A stretch of 64,000 nucleotides of DNA, taken from assembly GCA_964588795.1 (NCBI GenBank), contig CAZPQN010000005.1, forward strand, positions 37,896 to 101,895, in the 5' to 3' direction. Under the pieces are notes generated by a model. It did no database searches and had not been told where the DNA came from. It saw only the letters and a program-made list of their open reading frames with translations. This DNA is from CAZPQN01 sp964588795 (GTDB lineage: Bacteria > Fidelibacterota > UBA2242). Positions 43,474-52,927 of the stretch are shown one piece after another. Numbering within the stretch: the stretch's first letter is position 1; each line of letters begins with the position of its first letter. The translations under genes were made by a program, and so were the position numbers.

Positions 43474-44873
43474 GATTGCATATCGATTATGGAAGCCATC
43501 ATGGTTGCCTCGACGACGATCTCGTCATTGACCAGGGCCAGGGCTTTCATTTTACTGGTGGCTAAACGGAACTGGGTCAGCTTGACTTCCAAATGAATCT
43601 GGTCACCAGGAATAACCGGTTTACGAAAACGCACTTCGTCCAGACCGGTAAAATAGACCAGCACTTTTTTAGGATTCTCGATAGTATTGAGCAGGAGCAA
43701 GCCGCCCGCCTGCGCCAACGCTTCCAGAATCATAACGCCCGGCATGATTTTCTTCACCGGGAAATGGCCGTTGAAGAAAGGTTCGTTGACGGTGACATTT
43801 TTCAGCGCCGAAACCGACTCGCCGGGCACCATATCCAGCACCTTATCCACCAACAGAAAAGGATAACGATGCGGCAAAATCCGCTCGATGCCGTCAATGT
43901 CGAAAAGCGCGCCACGAACTTTGCTTTTCTGGTATTTTTTGGTAATCAGGACTTTTTCGTATTCCTTGCGGATTTTCTTGACAAAATTGACATTGTGCGC
44001 ATGCCCGCTCCGCGCGGCGATGACATGCCCCTGAATCGGCACGCCCAACAGCACAAAATCGCCGATCAGGTCGAGAATTTTATGCCGAACGGCTTCGTTG
44101 TAATACCGCAGTTCCACGCCGTTCAGCGTACCACGCTGACCAATACTGATATCGCTGGCGATATTGAACATTTTGCGGATGCGTTCGACTTCGGATTGCT
44201 CGATGTGCCGATCGATGAAAACCACGGCATTCTGGACGCTGCCGCCTTTGATGAGGCCGCGGTTTTTGAGTTCCTCCACCTCGCTCAGCGTGCAAAAAGT
44301 GCGCGCCGAAGCATAGTCGGTTTCAAATTCATCGGTGAGCGAATAAGTGGCGGAATACTGGGTCCCGATGGCCGGAATGCGACTGTAGTCAATGAGAAAC
44401 GTGATACGAAAATTATCCGCCGGCAAGATGTGCATATCAACGTGGTTCTTGGGATCCGTATAGGTCATAATCTTGTCGATCACCAGGAAATCCTGCGGCG
44501 CATCCTGCTCGACGATTTCCGCCTTCTTGAGGGCTTTGACGAACTCGATGGCACTACCGTCACAGACCGGCGGTTCGATGTTATTGACCTCGATGATGAC
44601 ATTGTCAATTTCCAGACCGGCCACCGCAGCCAACACGTGCTCCACTGTATGAATCTGGACGCCATTCTGGGCTAATGTAGTGCCGCGTGAAATGTCAACG
44701 ACATGATTGATATCAGCCATAATTTCAGGAGAGTTCTCGACATCCGTTCGCACGAAGCGCACCCACGAATTTTCCGGTGCCGGTTTAAAAGTCAGGGTGC
44801 TTTTCACCCCGGTATGCAAACCGACTCCTGAAACCGAAACCGATTTTTTTATGGTACGTTGATTTCTCGGCAT
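43470..44873 (-). CDS. lpxC/fabZ: Bifunctional LpxC deacetylase / FabZ dehydratase
   Basis: 467 residues, a fusion of two enzymes. Residues 1-300 are LpxC: IHTVEHVLAAVAGLEIDN (zinc His), RHKILDLIGDFVLLG (zinc His and Asp) and GHVIAARSGHAHNV. Residues about 325-467 are FabZ: ILPHRYPFLLVDKV, NGHFPVKKIMPGVMILEALAQ with the catalytic His and Glu. LpxC is the committed step of lipid A synthesis; FabZ dehydrates 3-hydroxyacyl-ACP and so competes for the acyl donor. The fusion is typical of Bacteroidetes and other FCB bacteria. Confidence 0.97.
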   Translation of the reverse strand: MPRNQRTIKKSVSVSGVGLHTGVKSTLTFKPAPENSWVRFVRTDVENSPEIMADINHVVDISRGTTLAQNGVQIHTVEHVLAAVAGLEIDNVIIEVNNIEPPVCDGSAIEFVKALKKAEIVEQDAPQDFLVIDKIMTYTDPKNHVDMHILPADNFRITFLIDYSRIPAIGTQYSATYSLTDEFETDYASARTFCTLSEVEELKNRGLIKGGSVQNAVVFIDRHIEQSEVERIRKMFNIASDISIGQRGTLNGVELRYYNEAVRHKILDLIGDFVLLGVPIQGHVIAARSGHAHNVNFVKKIRKEYEKVLITKKYQKSKVRGALFDIDGIERILPHRYPFLLVDKVLDMVPGESVSALKNVTVNEPFFNGHFPVKKIMPGVMILEALAQAGGLLLLNTIENPKKVLVYFTGLDEVRFRKPVIPGDQIHLEVKLTQFRLATSKMKALALVNDEIVVEATMMASIIDMQS

Positions 44874-45904
44874 ATTGGATCCTCACCTTGATTTGCCTTT
44901 AATAATTCTTCCACTTTTTTTAAACGTTCTTTGAGCTCCGGTATCGCATGAATACTGGCCTGATCCCGGATGAAGCGGGTGCGATCTACGGCAGGTGCTC
45001 CGAACATGAAAGCACCGGGCGGTACATCTTTGCTGACCCCCGATTGCGCGGCAATCATGGCCTTGGTGCCGACGCGGATATGACCGGCAATTCCCACCTG
45101 ACCGCCCACGGCAACGTAATCCTCGATGATGGCGCTCCCGGCGATGCCGGTCAATGCGGCAAAGAAACAGTATTGCCCGATTTTGACGTTGTGGGCCACC
45201 TGAATCAGGTTATCCAGCTTGGTACCGCGTCCGATTACTGTATCTCCAACCGTCCCGCGGTCAATGGTCGTATTGGCACCGATCTCGACCTCATCCTGAA
45301 TGACGACTCCCCCGGCCTGAGGAATTTTCTCGATGCCGTCGCCGACGCGGGTAAAGCCGAAACCGTCACTGCCGATCACCACTCCGCTGTGCACCCGCAC
45401 CTTTTGTCCGAGATGACAGCGATGGTAAATAGTTACGCGAGGGAAGAGCACTGTGCCACGCCCAATGGTACTGCCAACCCCGATATAACAGCCCGCGTGA
45501 ATGACCGCTTCATCTGCAATGACGGCCTCAGCGGCTACAACTACCTGCGGCCCCAAATAGACATTCTGCCCCAGACGAACCGTTGGATCTACGACAGCGG
45601 TAGGATGAATAGCCGCTGGCGGGTTAGGCAGTTCCGGTCGGAAATAGGCTAACATCTGTGAGAAGGCATAATTGGGATTGGCCACCCGGATTAAATGCGG
45701 ATAATTCCCCGTAAATTGTTCATCCACGATAATCGCGGCCGCTTTGGTTGTGGCGACATATTTCGCATAGCGCGGATTCGCTAAAAAGGTAATCTGATTC
45801 GGCAGGGCGTGCTGAATTTCGGCCACGTCGCTGATCACGGTCTCTCCACTACCAGTGACAGAGCCGCCGACCATCCGGGCGATTTGCCCCAATGTCAGTT
45901 GCAT
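44849..45904 (-). CDS. lpxD: UDP-3-O-(3-hydroxymyristoyl)glucosamine N-acyltransferase LpxD
   Basis: 351 residues. The N-terminal uridine-binding domain (LTLGQIARMVGGSVTG, ITFLANPRYAKYV) precedes hexapeptide repeats from about 100 to 300, including IYHRCHLGQKVRVHSGVVIGSDGFGF and LIQVAHNVKIGQYC with the catalytic His. It adds the second 3-hydroxyacyl chain to the lipid A precursor. The 3' end overlaps the lpxC/fabZ start by 25 bases. It starts 2 bases after the Skp-like gene. Confidence 0.96.
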   Translation of the reverse strand: MQLTLGQIARMVGGSVTGSGETVISDVAEIQHALPNQITFLANPRYAKYVATTKAAAIIVDEQFTGNYPHLIRVANPNYAFSQMLAYFRPELPNPPAAIHPTAVVDPTVRLGQNVYLGPQVVVAAEAVIADEAVIHAGCYIGVGSTIGRGTVLFPRVTIYHRCHLGQKVRVHSGVVIGSDGFGFTRVGDGIEKIPQAGGVVIQDEVEIGANTTIDRGTVGDTVIGRGTKLDNLIQVAHNVKIGQYCFFAALTGIAGSAIIEDYVAVGGQVGIAGHIRVGTKAMIAAQSGVSKDVPPGAFMFGAPAVDRTRFIRDQASIHAIPELKERLKKVEELLKANQGEDPICREINVP

Positions 45905-45906
45905 GG

Positions 45907-46431
45907 TTACTTGGTACGTTTTAGTTCATAAATGACTTTGTCGGTCAGGTCATGGGCCGGATCGGCATACAGGATGTTCCCGGCCACCGTGTCAAAAATA
46001 TAATCGTACTTGTTTTCCTTGCCAACTTTTTCGATGACCCGTTTGACCTTTTCCAAAATCGGCTGAACGATTTCCGTTTGTTTGCGGTAGATCTCGCCCT
46101 CCGGGCCTAATTTTTCGATCTGGAATTTCTGGATGGATTCTTCCAACTGCCCGATCTCGGTTTCCTTGGTCTTACGACGCGTTTCGCTCATCATCAGCTT
46201 TTGACGCTCGAAATCTTTGCGCAGACTATCCAGCCGACCCAGCATACCTCGATATTGATCCTCCAGTTTACGGGCTTCGATATCGAGCTTGCTCTGCGCT
46301 TCCTTGGCTTCATCGAATTCCGCCAGGATGCGATCGGAATTCACAAAAGCCAGCTTGATCTGCGCTTGCGCCATACCGGTCACACCGGTCAACAGGATCA
46401 AACCAAACATGACAATCGCGGTCTTCTTCAC
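45907..46431 (-). CDS. skp: OmpH/Skp-like periplasmic chaperone
   Basis: 174 residues. A signal peptide (TAIVMFGLILLTGVTGMAQA) is followed by IKLAFVNSDRILAEFDEAKEAQ, the start of the OmpH/Skp domain, and a long charged coiled coil (about 40-130), the arms of the jellyfish-shaped trimer. Skp holds unfolded outer-membrane proteins on their way to BamA. It lies between bamA (15-base gap) and lpxD. Confidence 0.92.
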   Translation of the reverse strand: MKKTAIVMFGLILLTGVTGMAQAQIKLAFVNSDRILAEFDEAKEAQSKLDIEARKLEDQYRGMLGRLDSLRKDFERQKLMMSETRRKTKETEIGQLEESIQKFQIEKLGPEGEIYRKQTEIVQPILEKVKRVIEKVGKENKYDYIFDTVAGNILYADPAHDLTDKVIYELKRTK

Positions 46432-46446
46432 TTTTCCTCCATTATT

Positions 46447-48816
46447 TTAATATGGCATTCCAAAGATAAAATGGGTTTTCCAGCCTTCAGGTTTTCCATA
46501 ACCGGTCGTACCTTTGGCATCAATATCATCAAATCCGTAACCAAAGTCAATACCCAGCATGCCCATAGCCGGCATAAAGAAACGAACCCCAAAACCGACC
46601 GAACGTTTCAAGTCGAAGGGATCGGTCATTTTCAGAGTCTTCCAGGCGTTGCCGGCCTCGGCAAAGGTTAAGGCGTAGATGGTCGGATTATCTGAAATCG
46701 GGAAACGATACTCGAGTGTATATTTAAACAACGTCTCACCACCGTAGGGATAGGAGCTGGCAGGATTCATCGGCCCAACCTGATTATCGTCATAGCCGCG
46801 TAATGCGGTGCCGTAGATCATCCCGGCCCCACCCATGATGAAACGTTCATCCGGTGGAATAATACTGCTCGCGCGCAGTTTTTTTATGACGCCGAATTCG
46901 GCATGATTGTAGAGTACAAATTTCCAGATCGCCGGCAGGTAATACTCGATGGAAAAGAGATGCTTGTGAAAATGTTCGGTACCACCCAGTACTCCTCCTG
47001 ACAGCGTGGAAGTCCAGCTCATCACCGACCCCATCGTGGGGAATTCCGGACGATCCCGGCTGTCACGCGATATGACCTGGGTCAGACTGATGCCGGTGGT
47101 TTTGGATTGGCCCTGCAGAACCGTTTCCAAGTATGCCTCGCTCTCGAAATTGGTGTATTCCTTCTTGGCGGCACTCAGCATCCAACTGCCCCGGAAATAG
47201 TTGTCCGGCCAGCGGAACCGCCGCCCCCAGCGTAATGACCCACCCATCATGTTCAGATCAAAAGGATAGGAATAATAACCGGTACTGCCCCCGCGCTCCG
47301 AGTAATAAAAACTCGCCCCGACCAAATTCGGTGTATCGAACAACCACGGTTCGGTAAAGCTGAGGGAAATGGATTTATAGGGATTGGTGCCACTGCCGAC
47401 AACGGAATACTGGGTGCCCTGCTGGTAACTGATGGCCAACTGCTGACCGCGGCCCAAAAAGTTGTTGAACTCGAAGCCACCGCCGCCGATCAGCCCGTAC
47501 ATCTGACTGATGCTGAAGGACATGTTGGCGCGACCGGAGGACTTTTCTTCGACGGTGAGTTCGACGTCCACCGCCTTATCGCTGACCGGCACAACGTCCG
47601 GCGTAACATTGGCAAAATAATTCAGGATAAATACTTCGCGCTGACTGCGGATGAGTGCCTCGCGGCTGAAAATTTCGCCGGGGAAAATTTTTAATTCGCG
47701 GCGAATGACATTCTCGTAAGTGCGGGAATTGCCGTAAATATGAATCTGATTCACCGCCACCTGATGATTTTCGGTGATATCCAGCGTAAGCGCGATCGCA
47801 TCATCCGCGACCGGGACTTCCAGAGGATTAACCTGGAAAAAGAGATAGCCGCGATCCATATAAGCACCGTTGATGCGGTCGTAAAGCCCTTTTTGAAGTT
47901 CCTCCTCATTATACCAATCACCGGCTTTGATGCGCAGAACGTTCTGTAATTGCTCGTCGGTAAATAGGGTATTGCCGGAAAAATTGATGCTGGCGTATTT
48001 ATAGCGCGGCCCTTCGTAGACTTTGAAATCAATGAACATGCGTTTTTTATTTTCCGTATAGGTGATGGTATCGTTCAGCACCTGAAAGTCACGGTAGCCT
48101 TCTTTGCGGTAGAAGGCACGCAATTTATCCTTATCTTCCGTGAATTTTTTCTGGTCGTATTCCCCGGTCCGTAAAATGAACAGGTTGCGTTGGTGTGTTT
48201 CTTTCAGCACTCGGCGCAAACGCTGGGCCGAAAATTGCCGGTTGCCTGAGAAGCGAATGGCTTTGATGCGGACCCGTTTGCCTTCCCGGACATTAAGTAT
48301 CAAATCGCGGGTGTTTTCGGTTGGCGTGCCCCGCAATTCGGTCTCGACCTCCGCTAACAGGAAGCCTTCCTTGGTGTACAGATTACGCACCTTCCTTTTA
48401 ATTTCGGTCAGGAGCGAGGCGGTCAACACTTTGCCCGAAATCAGATTCAATTCCTCGTCGAACTTACTTTTCCGGATTTTCTTATTGCCGCGCACCTCGA
48501 ATTTTCCCAAACGCGGATATTCTTCGACCTGGATGATGATGAAAATCCCCTCGTCAGAATCCTTGTCAAGAAGAACCTTGACATCCGAAAACAGGTTCAA
48601 TTTCCACAGCCGCTGGATGGCTTGAGCGACATCTTCCTGATTGACCGCTTTGCCCTCCATCAATCCCGATTGGATTTTGATGCTGTGTTCCGAGATGGTC
48701 TTATTCCCCTGCACAGCAATTCCTAAAAGTTTCAAACCGGGGGGAGTTTGCGCGGCAAGTTGCAGAGCGGCGCTAAAAACGATCAGCCAACCAAAACAAC
48801 GGAGTCGTTTATGCAT
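46447..48816 (-). CDS. bamA: Outer membrane assembly factor BamA
   Basis: 789 residues. Signal peptide (GWLIVFSAALQLAAQ), then POTRA repeats from about 28 to 430 (KLLGIAVQGNKTISEHSI, KFEVRGNKKIRKSKF, IKAIRFSGNRQFSAQRL, ASINFSGNTLFTDEQL, IHIYGNSRTYENVI), giving five units, and a C-terminal 16-strand barrel. FIMGGAGMIYGTALRGYDD is close to the conserved loop-6 motif (VRGY/F type). It inserts barrel proteins in the outer membrane. It is 6 bases after uppS. Confidence 0.96.
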   Translation of the reverse strand: MHKRLRCFGWLIVFSAALQLAAQTPPGLKLLGIAVQGNKTISEHSIKIQSGLMEGKAVNQEDVAQAIQRLWKLNLFSDVKVLLDKDSDEGIFIIIQVEEYPRLGKFEVRGNKKIRKSKFDEELNLISGKVLTASLLTEIKRKVRNLYTKEGFLLAEVETELRGTPTENTRDLILNVREGKRVRIKAIRFSGNRQFSAQRLRRVLKETHQRNLFILRTGEYDQKKFTEDKDKLRAFYRKEGYRDFQVLNDTITYTENKKRMFIDFKVYEGPRYKYASINFSGNTLFTDEQLQNVLRIKAGDWYNEEELQKGLYDRINGAYMDRGYLFFQVNPLEVPVADDAIALTLDITENHQVAVNQIHIYGNSRTYENVIRRELKIFPGEIFSREALIRSQREVFILNYFANVTPDVVPVSDKAVDVELTVEEKSSGRANMSFSISQMYGLIGGGGFEFNNFLGRGQQLAISYQQGTQYSVVGSGTNPYKSISLSFTEPWLFDTPNLVGASFYYSERGGSTGYYSYPFDLNMMGGSLRWGRRFRWPDNYFRGSWMLSAAKKEYTNFESEAYLETVLQGQSKTTGISLTQVISRDSRDRPEFPTMGSVMSWTSTLSGGVLGGTEHFHKHLFSIEYYLPAIWKFVLYNHAEFGVIKKLRASSIIPPDERFIMGGAGMIYGTALRGYDDNQVGPMNPASSYPYGGETLFKYTLEYRFPISDNPTIYALTFAEAGNAWKTLKMTDPFDLKRSVGFGVRFFMPAMGMLGIDFGYGFDDIDAKGTTGYGKPEGWKTHFIFGMPY

Positions 48817-48822
48817 AGAAAG

Positions 48823-49605
48823 TTATTGTCCTGTAGGAGAGGTTATCTGTTCGCTGGTTTTACCGAAACGGCGCTCGCGTTGCTGGTAATCGCTGACGGC
48901 AAGCAGCAATTCACGGCTCCTGAAATCCGGCCAGAAAACCGGTGTGACGTAAATTTCGGTGTAGGCCAGTTGCCAGAGCAAGAAATTGCTGATACGCTGT
49001 TCCCCGCTGGTGCGGATCAGGAGATCCGGATCAGGCATCTGATGGGTGTAAAGATGTTCGGAAAAAAGGCGCTCGTCAATCGCTTCCGGTTGGATGAGGC
49101 CGGCTTGCACTTTACGCGCGATCGCCCGGGTAGCATCCAGAATTTCCGTACGACTGCCATAGCTCAATGCTAAGTTAAGATTCAATCCCTGATTGTGACG
49201 GGTATGTTCCACCCCTTCCAGCAAACCGTTCAGCGGTTCCGCCGGTAGGTCCTCCAGGCGTCCGATCAGGGTCAGTCTGACGTTATTCTTATGCAGCTCT
49301 TCGATTTCATTGCGAATTGTGCGCAGGAGAAGCATCATCAGCGCCGACACTTCCGTCCGCGGACGCGACCAGTTCTCCACAGAAAAGGTATATAACGTGA
49401 GCACTTTGATTCCGATCAGACCGCACTCACGGGTCACTTCGCGGACGGAATTGATCCCTTCGTTATGACCGGCGATGCGCGGCAGGTTGCGTTGCTTGGC
49501 CCAGCGTCCATTGCCATCCATAATGATGGCGATATGACGTGGCAGATGCCCACGGGCGGCGACCTGTTCGCGCAATTGAGTCAGTTCCTGTGCTTTTTTA
49601 TTCAT
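48823..49605 (-). CDS. uppS: Undecaprenyl diphosphate synthase UppS
   Basis: 260 residues. HIAIIMDGNGRWAKQRNLPRIAGH at the N-terminus holds the catalytic Asp and pyrophosphate-binding residues; TLYTFSVENWSRP, RTSGEQRISNFLLWQLAYTE and FWPDF complete the cis-prenyltransferase signature. It makes the C55 lipid carrier for peptidoglycan and glycan assembly. It leads the envelope operon; about 350 bases separate it from the divergent sigma-54 activator, so the operon promoter must lie there. Confidence 0.97.
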   Translation of the reverse strand: MNKKAQELTQLREQVAARGHLPRHIAIIMDGNGRWAKQRNLPRIAGHNEGINSVREVTRECGLIGIKVLTLYTFSVENWSRPRTEVSALMMLLLRTIRNEIEELHKNNVRLTLIGRLEDLPAEPLNGLLEGVEHTRHNQGLNLNLALSYGSRTEILDATRAIARKVQAGLIQPEAIDERLFSEHLYTHQMPDPDLLIRTSGEQRISNFLLWQLAYTEIYVTPVFWPDFRSRELLLAVSDYQQRERRFGKTSEQITSPTGQ

Positions 49606-49959
49606 TGATGCTATTAAAAATTATCTGGTGAAATTAAAATTTTCTCGCCTAAAAAGTCAATAAAAACTGCGCCTAGTGTATAATTTACTGTATCCCAGAC
49701 CGCTTTTCGCAGCCTTATTCAACTCGATAATTTTTTTCTCAGGACAAAGAAATGCGCTCGGTAGGAAGCGGATCAAATTCTTTTTTCGGTTATGCATCTG
49801 GTTCCTTTTACTTGGCGGCGATTGATTTGTTCCGACGATAATTCCCGATTATGAAAAAAGATTACCGCCTAACTCCTGCATTTACCATTTTTTGAAATTC
49901 TCTTTGTATCTGACTGCATTATCGTCTATATTAACGTCAGAAAAAATTATTCAGTAGCA
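49606..49959. other. Divergent intergenic region between uppS and the sigma-54 activator
   Basis: 354 AT-rich bases hold no credible ORF or RNA. It must contain promoters for the uppS operon on the minus strand and for the activator on the plus strand. A TATAAT occurs at 49679-49684 on the plus strand but without a good -35 partner. No clear operator repeat and no -24/-12 element is seen. Confidence 0.6.
49904..49932 (+). promoter_or_regulatory. Possible promoter for the sigma-54 activator gene
   Basis: TTGTAT at 49904-49909 and TATATT at 49927-49932 are 17 bases apart, placing a start site near 49939, about 20 bases before the ATG at 49960. The -10 matches 5 of 6 consensus bases, the -35 only 3 of 6. 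Confidence 0.35.
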
Positions 49960-50955
49960 ATGTATAACTCCCAACCACCCATCAATCCCGACCTGGCGAA
50001 TCTGTCCGCGGAGACGCAAACCATCCTCGGTCACATCATCGGTGCCAGTCCGGCGATGAAGCATATTTATCAACTGATCGATAAGGTCGCGAATTCCTCC
50101 TCCAATATTCTGATTACCGGAAAAAGCGGCACAGGCAAGGAACTGGTAGCCCGGGCGATTCATCAGAAAAGTCCCCGGGCCACTGCGCCGTTCGTCCCGA
50201 TTAACTGCGGGGCCATCCCCGAAACCCTGTTTGAATCGGAGCTATTCGGATTCAAGAAGGGGTCGTTTACTGGTGCCACGACCGATAAGGAAGGCGTTTT
50301 TCGCGCGGTGCATGGTGGAACGCTTTTTTTAGATGAAGTCGGCGAAATCCCGATCCACACCCAGGTCAAGCTCCTGCGGGCCATCGAAACCAAAGAAATC
50401 AAGCCCTTAGGCAGTTCCACGGCCCTGCATGTGGATGTGCGAGTCCTGTCCGCCACCAACAAAGATTTACGCAAGGAAATCGAAGAGGGCAATTTCCGTG
50501 AAGACCTGTTTTACCGGTTGAATATCATCGAAATCCATTTACCCTCACTCAGTGAGCGTAAGGAGGACATTCCTCTTTTAGTCAATCATTTTATCCGTAA
50601 GTATAACCAGGAACTCAAACGCAAAGTTCAAAGCATTGATCCGGAAACCATGAAAATTCTGATGAATTATAAATGGAAAGGGGAAGTGCGCGAACTCGAA
50701 AATATCATCGAACGGGCGGTTTTGCTATGTGAAAGCGATTGTATCTGCCCCCGAGACCTGCCGCCGTACGCCCAGACCGAGCTGATCGCTGATTTTCCGG
50801 ACGACCTGAAAACCTCAGTCAAGAATTTTGAACGCCAGCATATTCTCACCATCCTGAAACGGGTTGATAACGACAAGAATAAATGCGCGCAGTTGCTCGG
50901 TATCGGGCTATCCTCACTTTACCGCAAAATCGAGGAACTGGAAATCAAACTCTGA
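49960..50955 (+). CDS. Sigma-54 interaction-domain transcriptional activator without sensor domain
   Basis: 331 residues. The AAA+ domain starts almost at once: IIGASPAMKHIY, Walker A GKSGTGKELVARAIH, PINCGAIPETLFESELFGFKKGSFTGATTDKEG (with the GAFTGA loop as GSFTGA), Walker B GGTLFLDEVGEI, then ATNKDLRKEIEEGNFREDLFYRLN. The C-terminal Fis-type helix-turn-helix is NKCAQLLGIGLSSLYRKIEEL. NtrC-like proteins normally have a receiver, PAS or GAF domain in front; here there are only about 30 residues. It is thus PspF-like in layout and may be controlled by a separate protein. The loop change A to S is tolerated in some relatives. Confidence 0.92.
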   Translation: MYNSQPPINPDLANLSAETQTILGHIIGASPAMKHIYQLIDKVANSSSNILITGKSGTGKELVARAIHQKSPRATAPFVPINCGAIPETLFESELFGFKKGSFTGATTDKEGVFRAVHGGTLFLDEVGEIPIHTQVKLLRAIETKEIKPLGSSTALHVDVRVLSATNKDLRKEIEEGNFREDLFYRLNIIEIHLPSLSERKEDIPLLVNHFIRKYNQELKRKVQSIDPETMKILMNYKWKGEVRELENIIERAVLLCESDCICPRDLPPYAQTELIADFPDDLKTSVKNFERQHILTILKRVDNDKNKCAQLLGIGLSSLYRKIEELEIKL

Positions 50956-51006
50956 GAATGCAAAGGGCCGGAATAATCCAGACCATTGCATTTGATGAAT
51001 GGGTAG

Positions 51007-51030
51007 TAGCAGCCGACTGCTAATGTTTTT
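51007..51030 (+). terminator. Rho-independent terminator after the sigma-54 activator gene
   Basis: A 6-bp stem TAGCAG/CTGCTA (51007-51012 with 51017-51022) with loop CCGA is followed by ATGTTTTT. It lies 52 bases after the activator stop and ahead of the next promoter. Confidence 0.6.
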
Positions 51031-51094
51031 GGCGTAGAAAATTTCAGCTGCGCCCCGATAATATTGGGCCGCTTGACCATCCGGCTGGGCGGGC

Positions 51095-51123
51095 TTGACA
51101 TATTTTCGCTAAATGTTTATATT
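51095..51123 (+). promoter_or_regulatory. Strong sigma-70-type promoter for the secreted protein gene
   Basis: TTGACA at 51095-51100 (6 of 6) and TATATT at 51118-51123 (5 of 6) are separated by 17 bases. The predicted start lies near 51130, followed by the ribosome site AGAGGAGA 5 bases before the ATG at 51156. This is the best promoter match in the window. Confidence 0.75.
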
Positions 51124-51155
51124 TATATTCGCCCATCAAACAAGAGGAGATTACT

Positions 51156-52859
51156 ATGAAAAAGGGGCTGTATTTGATGGTGGGCATTTTCTGGCTGACC
51201 GGTCAGTTGCTGATGGCGCAGACTCTTGAAGCGGAAAACACGCAGGCGCTGTCCAAAGATGCCCGCAAGGGAGAATTACTGAACTTCCAGTATGATCCGG
51301 AGGCGAAAAATTTCACCCTGCTGTTTGGGCGGGAAAAAGGTAAGAGCACCATTTACGAGGTTTACCAATTCGACTATGACCTCAAGTTAATCAAGAACGA
51401 AACTCTGGAGGAAACCGCCGCCAAAACGCAGTACGCCAAAGCCATTAGTACTTTGCAGGAGCCGGCCGAAGGTTGGAAAAACCCTAAAGTTGTACGCGTC
51501 GATCCGGCAATCACGGGCCAGATCGTCCTCAGTCAGGGCATTCTGACTCGCGAATGGGCGACCGCGGTCGAGGATCGGGGCAGTTATCGCTACACGACCC
51601 GCTACTGGAAATACAATTTCCAGGAAAAACAACGGGTTACTCCCAAGTTTGAAGGTCTGGTGCCGCTTCCGGAAGGTGCGCCGGCCTTTGTAATCAAAAT
51701 GGCACAAAAGGCGGGTGAAAGATTAACGCAACTGGCTTGTGCCACCGACGAACCCAGTGTGGAGGTTACCACCGGGCGGCAAAATTTTGTTTATCCCAGT
51801 CTGTGGTCACGGAAGAGAGATTATGCTTCGGCCACGGGCGACATTTTGATCGTGGGACGGGCAGATCAGATGGATTTTAAGACCAAGGAGCCCCAGCAGA
51901 TTTTTGTTCTGCTTAAATATTCTGCAGAGGATTTATCGCAGAAACACTACGAAACCTTTACGCTGGGCTATGTACAGGACCTGGCTTATAAACAGGTCTT
52001 ATCGGACGGTTCGATGGTATTGATTTTCGCACCCATGGGCGGTCCAGGTATGAAAAACAAGGATCCCAATCCTGCCAATTATCATTATGTGCGGGTCAGC
52101 AAGGACGCCATACTGATGGAAAAAATACCATTCGAAAGCAAGGGCGGGTTGTGGGTCATTCAGAATGCCGTTCTGACCAATAACAACGAGGTCATTTTCT
52201 ACGGAGCCGCCGTCGAGAAAAAGAAAGACAAGTACTTCAATATGGCGGGCGGCGTGGCGCAGGGTAGTTTCGATAATCTGCAGGTCATGAAAGTCGCCAG
52301 CGGGGCAGTAAGCTTCCTGACCAGTGTCTCGCTCGATCAGCTCAAGGCCCAAATGAAGAAACCGGGCAATCAGAAAGGCGCCGACTCCTACACCGGCAAG
52401 GACCTTGTCCTGGATAATTCCTGCGTGTTGACCGCGTCGGGTCATTTCTTCTTTTCCGGGCAGCAAGCAGACCACTCCGCCGTCCATATTTTTCAGTTCG
52501 GACCCAAGGGTGAGTTCAGCGGCCAGTACGTCATTAATATGGAAAAACAGGCGAAGGAATTCCCGATCGATTATACCCTATTCGAAAATCCCGACCTGCA
52601 ATCGCTGACGGTCTATATCGGTGAATTGACTGCCGTCAATAAAGGGCGCCAGTTGAAATATCCACGCCTGGCACTCATCAATCTTGAGCAGGCCGCGCTA
52701 TCGAATATCGAAGCCTATGGCTATGGTAAGAAAGGCGAATATTTCTTAGACGACATGTATCCGGTCACGATTATTGACGATGGCGCCAAAATCGTATTCT
52801 TCAGCCGGGACAGTAAAGACGCGGAAATCTGGTTAGGACGCGTTAAGGTCGGCAAGTAA
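51156..52859 (+). CDS. Secreted protein of unknown function
   Basis: 567 residues. A clear signal peptide (YLMVGIFWLTGQLLMAQ) is followed by a long beta-rich protein without recognised motifs. Segments such as NFTLLFGREKGKSTIYEVYQFDYDLKL, ILIVGRADQMD, QIFVLLKYSAEDL and AKIVFFSRDSKDAEIWLG recur at intervals and suggest a beta-propeller, but this is only an impression. There is no T9SS tail and no lipobox, so it is likely periplasmic or released by another route. A strong promoter and an excellent ribosome site suggest high expression. It ends at an inverted repeat shared with the convergent peptidase gene. Confidence 0.7.
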   Translation: MKKGLYLMVGIFWLTGQLLMAQTLEAENTQALSKDARKGELLNFQYDPEAKNFTLLFGREKGKSTIYEVYQFDYDLKLIKNETLEETAAKTQYAKAISTLQEPAEGWKNPKVVRVDPAITGQIVLSQGILTREWATAVEDRGSYRYTTRYWKYNFQEKQRVTPKFEGLVPLPEGAPAFVIKMAQKAGERLTQLACATDEPSVEVTTGRQNFVYPSLWSRKRDYASATGDILIVGRADQMDFKTKEPQQIFVLLKYSAEDLSQKHYETFTLGYVQDLAYKQVLSDGSMVLIFAPMGGPGMKNKDPNPANYHYVRVSKDAILMEKIPFESKGGLWVIQNAVLTNNNEVIFYGAAVEKKKDKYFNMAGGVAQGSFDNLQVMKVASGAVSFLTSVSLDQLKAQMKKPGNQKGADSYTGKDLVLDNSCVLTASGHFFFSGQQADHSAVHIFQFGPKGEFSGQYVINMEKQAKEFPIDYTLFENPDLQSLTVYIGELTAVNKGRQLKYPRLALINLEQAALSNIEAYGYGKKGEYFLDDMYPVTIIDDGAKIVFFSRDSKDAEIWLGRVKVGK

Positions 52860-52882
52860 GCGGATTAACCTACTTAGTAAGT

Positions 52883-52916
52883 CAACGGGGGTTGATCGAA
52901 AGGTTAGCCCCCGTTG
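52883..52916. terminator. Hairpin between convergent genes
   Basis: A 9-bp perfect stem CAACGGGGG/CCCCCGTTG (52883-52891 with 52908-52916) lies in the 68 bases between two convergent stops (52859 and 52928). No T-run follows on either strand, but location and GC-rich stem suggest a shared bidirectional terminator. Confidence 0.5.
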
Positions 52917-52927
52917 CTCATCAAAGA

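Noticed and set aside
43593..44675. 360-codon plus-strand ORF antisense to lpxC/fabZ
   Set aside because: It lies wholly over a well-identified gene on the other strand and its translation shows no family motif; it is a composition effect.
49801..49830. Sigma-54 (-24/-12) promoter near TTGGCGGCGATTGATT
   Set aside because: The GG has no GC at the required 12-base spacing.
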